Assembly: GCF_963678635.1 (NCBI RefSeq) | Contig: NC_087070.1 | Span: forward strand, 13,552,539 to 13,616,538 | From: Symsagittifera roscoffensis | Lineage: Eukaryota > Xenacoelomorpha > Acoela > Convolutidae | Length of the DNA: 64,000 bases | Direction: 5' to 3' | Part shown: in pieces, positions 21,771 through 32,800 of the stretch | Layout: the number at the start of each line of letters is the position of its first letter | Position numbering within the stretch: position 1 is the first letter of the stretch | Program-made: the position numbers and the translations under genes | The notes under the pieces: model-generated | Told to the model about the DNA's origin: nothing | What the model saw: the letters and a program-made list of their open reading frames with translations, nothing else | Databases searched by the model: none

Positions 21771-23093
21771 TCACTAAACAGGGTACAATAAAGAGAAAAC
21801 AAGAGAAAGAATAGATTGTAAAATGGTTTGTAGAGAGTTGGATTTGAAAAACAAATACCAAAAAGAAATGAAAGCGATTACAACCTGGTCTTTCAGGGTT
21901 GGAGGTTCCGTGGGGATGTCAATTTTCCTTCAGAGCGGCGGCAGGTAAATATGCAGACCTGTGTATCGACCCCATAAAAATTTTAGTTGGGACTGAGCTT
22001 ATCGATAGGATCAATTTTCCTTACTGAGGGTGTGACAGCTGAGCTTGTAATGTGATGACCTATCAATTCTTATTCCTTTTTTGCAAGTCTACTTTTCTAC
22101 AAGTTCAGGACCATGATCTCTTTATCATGTTTTTTTCCAGAATTTTCTCGACCAGTGCGATGTGTTCGATTTTGCATCGTTTCGATTTAACTAAGATATC
22201 GCCGATGAAGACGTGGGCAGACGATAATTTATGTAGGATAGGGACCAATCATTGATGGACGGCAGCCTCAAATCACGTTAATTGACGCATGGATCGTTCC
22301 TCCATTGGAGCGAAGTGTTGCGGTCATCTTCCCTATCAGCTTCAATAAATTGTTTTCTTAATCCCTGAATAAATTGTCCTCAGGATCTATCGGCTGGAGC
22401 TATACACCCTGCTCTACGTTTAAGTTCTCCAAGTGTAAAAAGTAAAATTTCATAATGACGATCTGCTCTCGATCCAAACTTGGATGGATTTCCCCTTAAT
22501 CTTAAGCGCTAAACTTGCACCAGCTACCCTCAGTTCTTCTTCCTTTTTCTTAATTGACACAAAGATGTAATCATTCGAGCTATCCGGATCCTAACCGTTG
22601 GATACTTCATGTCAGTCGTTTACCCATCCGTCGGAGCTTTCGTATTAAGACGTTCTCTCGCCCTGGTCTTGGTAAGTATCTTCCTCCGTCCACTTTCGGC
22701 CTCTACATGTGCTCTCATAGTTCCTTTTTTACAAAATTTTTGCCGGCGCCTCTCAATATTTTCTGTCTTAAACCCGCTCTGATCGCAATTGAAACACTTC
22801 CGTTCCCTACCGCCGCGTTTTTTCCCTCTAAATGACCCCCATGTCCGCCCCGCTGGAAGAGTCTACGATATCCACTTTGGATTGCGCTCACTGGCTCCGT
22901 TTTTATCTGTAACGCTCCCACCGGCGCCGTATCTAGCCCCTTACTTGATACTTTGTATTTCTTGTACTATTTGCGCCCTCGTTCATATGATAGCGCAATT
23001 CGGTAAAACTCATTCGGGGTTTTGGTAGATGGCCATAGCTACGTTTGCACCTCTTTGTTTGCAATGGTAACGATGAATATAACTAGTAGTATC

Positions 23094-23348
23094 CTACGAT
23101 CCAGTGTTCCCAAATCGCACCGAGCTGCAAATCCGTTGAGTAAGGAATGTTATTTTCCAACGTCTCGCCGTCCCCCAAGATACGTTTAGGAAAAGTAATC
23201 CTTTTGTTTTCTCGTCTGAAAGGCAGCCAATGGCGGCAGATATTTTGCCTGTACTCATTAGTTTATCGATTTGCTTAACTTCCTCGTTTACTTCGGACTT
23301 CTTCCGTTCTGGATGTCTAATTTGGAGAAGATCGTCTAATAGGTCCAT
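23094..23348 (-). CDS. 84-codon ORF of unknown function, unit B2
   Basis: Identical in protein to the other complete-unit copies. Confidence 0.3.
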   Translation of the reverse strand: MDLLDDLLQIRHPERKKSEVNEEVKQIDKLMSTGKISAAIGCLSDEKTKGLLFLNVSWGTARRWKITFLTQRICSSVRFGNTGS

Positions 23349-23988
23349 GAAGATTTGCGGCGGTTTAGTGTTTTAGAATTTGATCCGTTTGTTTCTGATT
23401 TAGTTTTGGGGAGCAGCAGATTTGGGATAGTCATTGCTGTTTTCATTGCGACGTTAGAATTTGTGTTGCTTCTACTAATGAGAACAGCTGCTGGTTCAGT
23501 AATTCTATGAATTGGAAACCGGGCTTGTTCTTGCTTAGATTTATGAAGCGCGGCTTCCAGCTAACGACTTTTTTTATATGTCGTTTTTTTATTTTCAAGT
23601 TCTTGGTCGATAAATTTCCAGTGATCGAAGGGGCTGTAAAAACTGCTGGGGGTGATGGATAAATTGTTTTGCGTTTGGCAGTATGTTTGTTTCAGGTGTT
23701 GATGGTGATGTTTCTTTTTGAGTTGTGATTTAGGCTGTGCTTGTTGGTTTTTGAGTTGTGATGGGGGCTGTGCTTGCTGGTCTGTTGGTGGAGTTTAGCT
23801 CTTTTGCAAATTTCTCGGGGGTGCATTGTATGCAGAAGAACTCAACGTAATAAAATTTGCTGCTCGCTACATGAGACATGGATGTAATCTTTGCAAATGA
23901 CACACCATATGCCTTCTTTTCGGAGGTGGCGTCTACAAATATGGCAGTGCGTTTGATCGGCCATAATTTGGCAGCGAGGAGGGTAAAT

Positions 23989-24531
23989 TTATGGTGAATA
24001 TCTACAAGTTAGCTGAGCGAGCAACAAACTGAAAATTTTATTACCATAAAAAGAAAATTGAATACCATCTTTACAAAACATATAAGCACTAAAACTAACA
24101 TTTAGATTGGGTGAAATAATTCGGATTTTTGAGTTGTAAAATGTATTAGTAAGGCGAAACAAAGAGTTATTTAGAGCACCAAGTTTTCTGTTTGTGAAGT
24201 GATTGTTTGCAGAGAGGATGGTTTTGGGGATAATTAGCACATTAGGGACAAACTTCTGAATTATCAATTTTATTAAAAATCTCCAATCATTAGCAAAGTC
24301 TGAAACTGTAGATGAGTTATCATTAAATCCGGCTACTATAGTAACACAGTTCAGTTTCTGCGAGGTATAGCGCGAGACAGTAGCGGCAAGGTCGGCTAGC
24401 TTTGCACCTCTGTACGAGTGAACTGTGGCTCCGACATCTTTAGCGCTGCCGTACTTGGTCCTTGAGGTTCCTATTACTAGTTTCCTGCTCCACTTGGGTA
24501 GCAACTTCGGCCTGTACTTCGTCACGGACAT
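23989..24531 (-). CDS. SGNH-hydrolase-like protein, unit B3
   Basis: Carries His92Gln and the Thr-to-Ala change like unit A3 but keeps Leu60 and Pro180. Gln158 is again conserved. Confidence 0.6.
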   Translation of the reverse strand: MSVTKYRPKLLPKWSRKLVIGTSRTKYGSAKDVGATVHSYRGAKLADLAATVSRYTSQKLNCVTIVAGFNDNSSTVSDFANDWRFLIKLIIQKFVPNVLIIPKTILSANNHFTNRKLGALNNSLFRLTNTFYNSKIRIISPNLNVSFSAYMFCKDGIQFSFYGNKIFSLLLAQLTCRYSP

Positions 24532-24678
24532 TCACTAAACAGGGTACAATAAAGAGAAAACAAGAGAAAGAATAGATTGTAAAATGGATTGTAGAGAGTT
24601 GGATTTGAAAAACAAATACCAAAAAGAAATGAAAGCGATTACAACCTGGTCTTTCAGGGTTGGAGGTTCCGTGGGGAT

Positions 24679-25193
24679 GTACAGGTAGAGGGGGAATGTC
24701 TCTAAAGTCACGTACTGGGCCTTCTTAGAAGCATGTCATTATCAGCATATCACATCACATGAAACTATTTAGTAAATTTATCACAACTCATTTATCAAGA
24801 CTCGTTTATCACGACTCACAATCACAGTTTAGCTCATTTAAATACAAATTACAGTTTTTTTTCGAACAGTCTCAGTTTAACTCAAAATACCTGAGTTTCA
24901 ATTTCAAGTTATGAGATTGAAAGTGTCGAAAGAGGCCTCGCTTCAACTGGTCAAAATTGAGTAGATCCATTTCAGGGATTTTCCGATTTGCAAGTCTCTT
25001 GTCCCGGATCTAAAAACTCTCCTCAGTAAACGAGTACCTCAGGTGGTGATGAATAAACGTATTTGAGTACATTGAGCGCACAAGCAGTTTCTGTTTGTAA
25101 AGTTTATATTCGGATCAGCAAACTAATGAAAATATCAAAAAATTTAGCTTCGATAGGAAAAGCAGGGCAATAAATGGCAGATAAAAATGTCAT
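24679..25193. other. Non-array sequence, second copy
   Basis: Duplicate of 12729-13243. It ends in GTCAT (25189-25193), the left flank of GyB. Confidence 0.4.
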
Positions 25194-25994
25194 TGTAACA
25201 TTCGCCCAAATACTACACAGCGACGGAGCGTAGAAAAGTACCTATTAACGACTGGCAGGCGTCAGTTACCTTAATCCTACTCGTTTTTCACCATCTCGAC
25301 CTTGCCAGTTGATTTTCTGGTCTGTTTAGGGCTAAGTAAAAAGTTACTATTTTTAGGCCATCAGTCAAACGACTTTTGATCAGCTTTCGTTTACATGCGA
25401 ATACAACCACATAGCTGAGTCTCGGATCCTCAGACTACGTGATTGCTATTAAAAACACGGCTCGAATACCCTATTTTAATATGTTTTTGTGTGAAAGTTC
25501 TATATTAAATCCATTGGAGATGGATTGACCCTTTCCTCTTTCTAGCTACTCATATTCTAAAATATCAAATAATACCGGTGTTAATTCAGAGTTTTACGAC
25601 ATCCAAGTAGCTACAAAGTCAGTTTTATATAGTCCCTTCACATACAACAGTCTCTGGGGGGTCAAGCCTCCGCTCCCGTGTTTTTCTCGAGATAACGCTG
25701 TTATCTCTTCCAATTTGTGGCACGGGAGGGTTCCGTGGAATATTTCTTCCCCACTGAAGCTTCCTTCTACGCTAATTTCTACTGCTAAGGTTCTTATCGT
25801 GTGTTATTGCCACGATAAGAGGCTTCGTTTCTCTCGTTCTTTCTTGCTACTGTTTCCTGCTATCTCCGTCGTTTTTGTGTTTTTTCGTCCTTTTTAGTCA
25901 AAATGGCCGTCTTTTTGTGTTTCTCAGAAATATTGGCCCGTCATTCGAAATTTTAAAAATTCAAATTTTTGGAATATCTAGACCCTCCTTCGCA
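25194..25994 (-). repeat. 3' LTR of GyB (801 bp)
   Basis: TG...CA ends (TGCGAAGG...TTACA on the minus strand). TATATAAAA is at plus 25623-25631 on the minus strand, and a possible ATTAAA signal at 25475-25480. In U3 two perfect inverted repeats occur: GAGATAAC/GTTATCTC (25689-25707) and CTTATCGTG/CACGATAAG (25793-25819). Confidence 0.9.
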
Positions 25995-26843
25995 GTACTT
26001 TCTCGTTACTAAGGCTTTTATTCGTTTTTTTTCTGTCCCGCTGGAAAGTCACGCTGTGCCAATCCGGCCGAATGGCACATACTCCCCGGACAAGTCCCCA
26101 TCAATGTCCCTATTGATCGCATAACACCGGGTTATCGTCAAGCAGTGTTCCAGTTCTCTGTAATCAATCTTACAAATCGCATAAGAAAATGAAATTTATC
26201 TACTCCACCTCAACTCACTACGTGTCACAAATGGCATCGTACTACATCTCACTGCCTTTCAACAAATTTGCACCATGAGGAGTGTCCTAGATAAATATTT
26301 CTTCTCTGACTACTTACGTCATCTTGCCATAAAACTTCTTTTCGCTCTTTGTGATTAAAAAACTGTGACGCGGCACGGCCACGCACCCGTTAAAATTAAC
26401 TTAACGTCACTCACCAAGTATAATCAGTTATTTATGCGGTCCTATTCGAAATTAAAACTAAAAAACTCTGTGGCTAGGAAAGTTATTGAGTTACTCACCC
26501 TTTCCGAGTGAGTTTACCCAAACTTACCATGTCGCCACACAGTGAACACAAGTCTTACACAGGTTAAAAACTACAGTCATGATTAAATAGGTAAATATAC
26601 TCACCTATGTTCTATATATATACATAAGTAGCATAACTAAAATTTTCTTTCAACAATTTTAACAATATCAACATTTTTCAAAGTGAGGTTTGACCAAACT
26701 AAATCAAAACAAAAAGTTTAACAAGTTCAATAATCAAACTTGGTTGATTGGTTCAAGTTTTAACACACAAAGACAATCAAGTTTTTTCTCCTTCTCTTCT
26801 TTTCTTGCTCACGTCTTCACTTGTCCTCTTCGTCCCATCATCT
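25995..26843 (-). other. 3' untranslated tail of GyB
   Basis: Matches the tails of GyC and GyA. No coding frame is visible. It separates the ORF3 stop from the 3' LTR. Confidence 0.6.
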
Positions 26844-29800
26844 TCATTCCATTGCTTTTTCATCCTGATCTTCAGCTTCGCTGTCTTCTAGGACTTTCTC
26901 CGGCATGTCCATGGAGTTGCGGGCCGTGCCCCAACTCTCCTGTCCCAACAGCCTCGGTTTGCAACAAGGTAGCAAGTCCACATTCACCTTTTGCTCCCGG
27001 TTCCTGCAAAAGCTGTTGTGAAGACACAGGCTCACATTTCGTTCTAGGTCAGCTCTTAAGACCTCTTTCTTCTCATCTTCAGTTACACAGTTACTCAAGC
27101 TACTCGCTTCACCGCCGTGGTGACCGCGTTTCTGTGCGTTAGGAATGCTCTCTTATAGGCTCCCGGTCCTATATCTAGCTGGAAAGATTGATAGGCTTCC
27201 GTGTTCCTCGACATGTGACGCTTCGCGCGTTCATACATCCATGACGTCATCACTGCACGGAACCAAGGCATCAACCTTTGCCTTGACCATATTCTTTCAA
27301 TGGCTTTGGGTATTCTCAGAACCTTGCAGGTGATCCAATTCACGGCTCATCTTCACATTGCTCAGCTGCTCAGGAGTCGGCACGGCCGTCTCCTGTTCAC
27401 TTGTGTCCGCGTTAGCCTCCAACCATCTCACTGCCAGCATGGCCCTAACCACCACGATTGACACCTGTTGATTCTGATCGGGCAACCCCGTAGAGTACAA
27501 CTCCTCCACGTCCCAGATTCCCGCGTTTGGGGTACCATAACGTCTGCGCCAAGCAGTGGCAATAATACTCCCCATGGGTTCTCACTACGTTCCTTCGGGT
27601 CCGATACCCTGAGGCTCCCAGCAACGGTTCCACCTCCATCATAATTCTGTGTAAATCGTCTTTCTCTTCTATGGTGGGGAATTCAGTGGGTAACACTCCA
27701 CTCACTTTCTGCTTTTGGAACTCGCTCACATTACCTTCGTTCAATCTCAGGAAACTACGTCTTGCAAATCGCCTTCAGATCACTTTGGGACTGCCCGAAA
27801 GATCTTCGCCAACAAATCATATGACCTCTCCGACATTCTGGCCAACCTCACGCACTTTGGCACAGAGAAAATTTGGTCAATCAACACCTGCTGCGTCCTC
27901 GCATCCATCACCACCATGTGCGTAGGATACCTACTGTTGCAATATGGCGCGGAGCTTGAACCCATCAGATATTTTGAACCAGTAGGTTTATGATAGGCTT
28001 CACTATCCTTCAGATTCATTTCGTTTTCCAGAGCTTCTCGCCAGCCTCCAATCTTCTGTTCTGTCTGCAATGCTCCAGGGAATACTTCCAAACGCTCTAG
28101 CGATTCTATCGAACTCGTAATGCTACAAAATCCCAAGGCTGTGGTCAAGTTTACATCCGTCACCCCATGACAGTCCGCGACCAACTCCATGCCACTCTTA
28201 TCCGACATGCTCAATCCTCCGTACAATCGTGCCAGTTGTCGATGCCGCTCGCTCAGCGTAATCAGGCAGTGTCCCAAGTTGCAAAAATGTCCTTCCATCC
28301 CACTATGTTGAGCCAAACAGGTGCCTTGCTTCAACCAATTGCTCGATGGACTTTCCTCGGATAGCTCAGTGGATGGGTTGCTCTTCCGCTTCGTCAACCT
28401 CATGGCCAGCAGATGGTGTATCATGGCCAGATCATGTAAACTCGCGTCATCATCCAGGTCTAACGTGATATCCGCCGTCATGTCCCAGATTAAAACGGCG
28501 TTAGGATGGGGACACCAAGTAGGCTTCATGAGTTCCCACATGGTTACTAGACTGGTTTTCAAGGGACCGTCCCAAGAACCACAATCAAAACTCACTTGCC
28601 CCTTCAGCTCGGGAACCGAGGGTTCGACCACTCGTTCTTCTAAGATAATTCCCAGCTTGGGTTGTTCCACCATCAGCATTCCAGTTTCTTTAATCCGTTC
28701 GACCCAGAAAATTGAGCACTATGACTTGCTCATAGTCGAAGTACGCTTCCCTGGCATCTTCATTCACGAAGGGATTATACGCCATCCCCGGTATTCCAGA
28801 CACATACTGGAACGACTTCAGTTTCCCTAGTGTTGCAAAGTCTTTTTGTCACCTGAATGCTTCAACCAACTCCCGGCTCACTTTCAATTCTTTGTTGGAA
28901 TATCTTCTCACTTCTTCCAACTTGCGATAGCTTTCCATGTCATTCGACTCCCTATTTGGTACAATCAACGGCATATCCTGATATAGTTCCAGGAGTGCCT
29001 AAGGAAGTTTCTTTCGCAATCAACTCCATTTTGCCGACTGATTTTTATGCATTCTCCCAAAACAGGAGTGGGGATACGATCCACCACGAACCTTACAAAG
29101 CAAAGGGCATCCTTACGCTTAGCCCAGGCTATCGCAGAATCGTCTTTTGAAATCAACGCTTGCAGGGCTTACATCAACTCCAGCTCCTGTTCCTGTGATT
29201 TCGAATCATTACTGGCTTCATATTCCGCTTTCTTGATGCCCATCAAGCACCAAGCCAACCGTACTTGCAGGTCAGTTCTAGTGCAAGGATGAGCCAGGTA
29301 CGCTGCCACCGTCGCAGGTGCATGCATCGTCTCGTCGAAGTATCTTTGGAGGGCCGCCCTCTAAGAGATTTCCAGCAGCAGGGACATTACCGTGCCGTAT
29401 TCTTTCCGATTTAAGTTAGAATTCTCCGTAAGCCCTTTCAAATATTCATGCATGGCTCGCTTCTCGCTCCAAGCCATCAGGTGCCCTCTGGCGGAGTTCC
29501 TCGCCTTCAACATCTCCACATAACCCCCTGCTGGATCTCCCATGTGGACCGATTCCGGCACAGTGACTCGACTGTACTCGACCACATCGAGTTGTCCCTC
29601 CAGTTCCATCTTGGTCATGTTGGTTCGCGAGGGCCTGTAATCTTCAAGTCCTCCAGATCCACACTGACTGATGATCTCCATCTCTAGCTTAGTGTCTGCT
29701 AGGGTTCGTGCAGTCTTCTTTGATTTCGTGGCTGTCGTGGTCAGACCTGCCAAGAGCATAGGGGGTATCAGGTTCTCTTTTTCTCCCCCGGTCAGCGTCG

Positions 29801-32800
29801 CACCATCTCCTTGCCCGCTCTCGCCTGAACGACCTGCGCTCGTCAAGGAGGCCACCACTGCGCTGGCTTTTGACTTCACCACTCTCTGGTTCACGGCTCG
29901 ACTTCCTGTCTTCCCTTTCAGCCGCTTCAGTCCCTTTTCTGGCTCGTCTAACGGGTAATTTCTTTGTGACCGGCTGATCATCGGCATTGTCCTTTGTAAC
30001 TGACTCGGTCAGAACATCAGACTTCATGGAGTTCATTATTTTCTCCAGGACCCCACGCATGATGGGTTGGTTCAATCCCACCTTCATTATGGACTGCGTC
30101 CCATATCGTCGTTATCACGTCCCATGATCTTTCCATGAAGTTCACTCGACTCCAGGTTGTCCCTGTCTTGCTTTCTAGTTCACTTTGGTATCACTCCCAT
30201 TCCTCTTCCAGTAGCGTACTCAGGAAGGATACCCTCATTGACTCTTCAATTTTTCTCCTCCTCGGTGACTCATGGAGCAATCTTTGTGGATCCCTATTTC
30301 GGCACTCTCTCGCCTGACTTATTGGGTCCATCGGGGATAAGTCGGCCGACGCCTCCTTTGTAGGGGACATGAAAGATATAGACTCCCACCGAGCAAAAGA
30401 TCAGCAATAGACTGCCATCGACTTCCCCATCGTCGTCTTCACTGAACCGGTATTCTAGCAAGTCTCTCTCCAACGCTCCTAGATCCGTCTCACCCGGTTT
30501 TTCTGTCTTTCCCCGATGTCGTCATCGTCCTGATCCATCAATTCATCGTCATTTGCATCAGGTTTCGGCTTAGGTCCTGAAGGGCCTAGTCGTGTGTCTA
30601 TGCCCGAGTCCGGCCGTGCCGGTACGGTCATGTCTCCTGCGTGATAAAACAATTCATCATTCGCCAGGAATTCTACGGACTCCTCGCCATGTGGTGCCAG
30701 GTCCTCTATCGTTATGTATGAGCCTCCTCTGCACTCCTTTGCCACTTCCAGCATCACTACTTTCACTTCTCCTGACCACTTTAGTCTTGATAAGTCATCT
30801 GTGGGAGCATACACCTCGTTCCACATTTCAGCCGAGACCTCTGGTCTCCTGGAAGGTGGTGCTTTGATCTTTTTCCTGCTCCAAGCATCAGGAAATGTGA
30901 AGTCAAATGTGTGCGCGGCTGCCACATTCCAGCCGATGAAGCGCGGCTCCATCCCTTCACTCCACTTCAACATTCTCTTTTCTGCATCACGAGCTGCTCC
31001 GATGCGAGGGACAATGATGGGAGATGTGACTCCCAGCAACATCCTCCTTATCGGTGGGTATCGAGGGCATTGGTCCGGCAGCGGCCTGGACCCGGAAAGC
31101 CACGCTTGCTGGTTCTCTTTCGCGTGTGCGTAGGCTTCTGGCAAGAGTGGGACTCTCATTGCCGCTCCTGAATCTTTTACTACTGGTCTCAGATTCCAAA
31201 GCTTCGGGTTAAACTGGATATGGGAAAAGTCTTCGCGGCCCATTCGGCACTTGAAATTGTTGTTGAAATCCATCAACACCCAACCTGGCTCCACTATTCT
31301 TCCGAACAGCTTATCGTCGCTGGCCAGCCCTCTCAGCTCCCTCTGCTCTACCCAATTCAGCACGGAACAGTCCACGACTGAGACCAGGTTGACATACAAC
31401 ACAGAATTCCTGTATGTCTTGACTTGCACGTCCGGGAACGCGAAAGACATCACCGGTCCATACACCACCGTGACGAATTCCCGCAGTCCGTGAATCAGAG
31501 CCAACGGATCGATCCGCATCATGACAGCCAAATTTGTCAGCAAGGGCATGCCACAATATTGCTTACACTCACCCGCATCCGTCGCCACCTTATCTTCTCC
31601 CGTGACGCTTCTGTTCTGCTGCAAGAGATGTTGGAGCAGGAGAGTCCTCCATTCTTTCATTTTCCTGAGCGAGGCAGTTTCCAACTGCGCGTTGACATCA
31701 CGAATTGTTCCATGGAGTTGTTCGGGGTAACGCAACAGCTTAAGCAAATCACCCAGCCGACCGTAGGTCATGGCAATCAGAGTCAGGAGTCCATCCAATC
31801 TCAAATCTGCCAACGCTTGGGTGAAGAGGTTCGCCGGCCCCTTCACGAAATTCTCATGATCAAATGTCACGTACAGGGCTAATATCAGGCCAATCGACAG
31901 CTTCCTGATATCCTTGACGAAGCTCGCGATCAGATTCCGAGATGCCCTTTGATAGCACGTCGACAGGAAGTATGGCGTCCATCCCACTCCCATTCCACCC
32001 AAGATGGCATCTGATCGTTCATATTGTGCCCTCGTGGCCAGTACGTCAGCTTGGAACTTGTCCAACGACAACGTGTTTACATCCTGCATCAATTTCAACA
32101 TCATACCCCCAGCTAACTCCCGGGCATCAAACAAGTTCTTCAGATACCCGTGTATCTCTTTGATCACTGCCGGCGCATGCTCGAACGCGTCCTCTCCCAA
32201 GGTGCACAGTCTTGGTGACAAGTACAACCATAAGTTGTTGTGCGGCTTCGTGCGCAAAGCCATTGCCATGAGATCTTCTTCCGCTGATGTCATGTTTTTC
32301 CTGACTGTCCTTCCCTGCTCATTCTCTGCGTGATCCATCTGTCTGAACCAGAGATCGTCAGCCACCTGTTGTACTAACAGATGATCGTCATCTACCCCTG
32401 GTCTTAACTTCAGCAATCTGGCGAAGTTGGACAGCTCCAACCCCAGAACCTCATCTAACAACAACCGAGTTGTGCTACAATCTTTGAGTCCCTGTATGGC
32501 ATTGGAAATGTCAGCCCAAACGGCAGGAAGCTCAGATCGGGATGGGTAGTAATTGTTGGGGTCGTCTACAACTCTGTTCAGGGCAGGAATTATCACGTTG
32601 AACCGTCCCTCTGCTATCGTTGTGACCATTGTGTATACAAACTGAAGGGGTTCTGGCAACGCAGCGTACCCTGGTGACAACAAAAAGACCACCTTCACTA
32701 CATTTTGGGTGAAACGTTGTTTTGCTGCTGTTTCTACCTCAGCCATCGCCGAGAGCAATGTCATTATCGCCTCCCCTATGACCTCGTTGCTCGGGATCGA

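Larger units (their letters stand above)
17506..24678. repeat. Array B: tandem repeat of approximately 2.76-kb units
   Basis: It holds a partial unit from 17506, full units from 18144 and 20905 (2761 bp each) and a partial unit from 23666 that ends at the same breakpoint as array A. It contains three SGNH-like ORFs and three 84-codon ORFs. Confidence 0.9.
18144..29241. repeat. Approximately 11.95-kb tandem segmental duplication, copy 2
   Basis: The counterpart of 6194-17291. Here the right end continues without interruption into the rest of GyB ORF3, so this copy holds the ancestral right junction. Confidence 0.93.

Noticed and set aside
6194-24678. Repeat arrays considered as CRISPR or satellite DNA
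   Set aside because: Unit length is approximately 2.76 kb with coding remnants, and there is no short repeat-spacer structure. The setting is eukaryotic.
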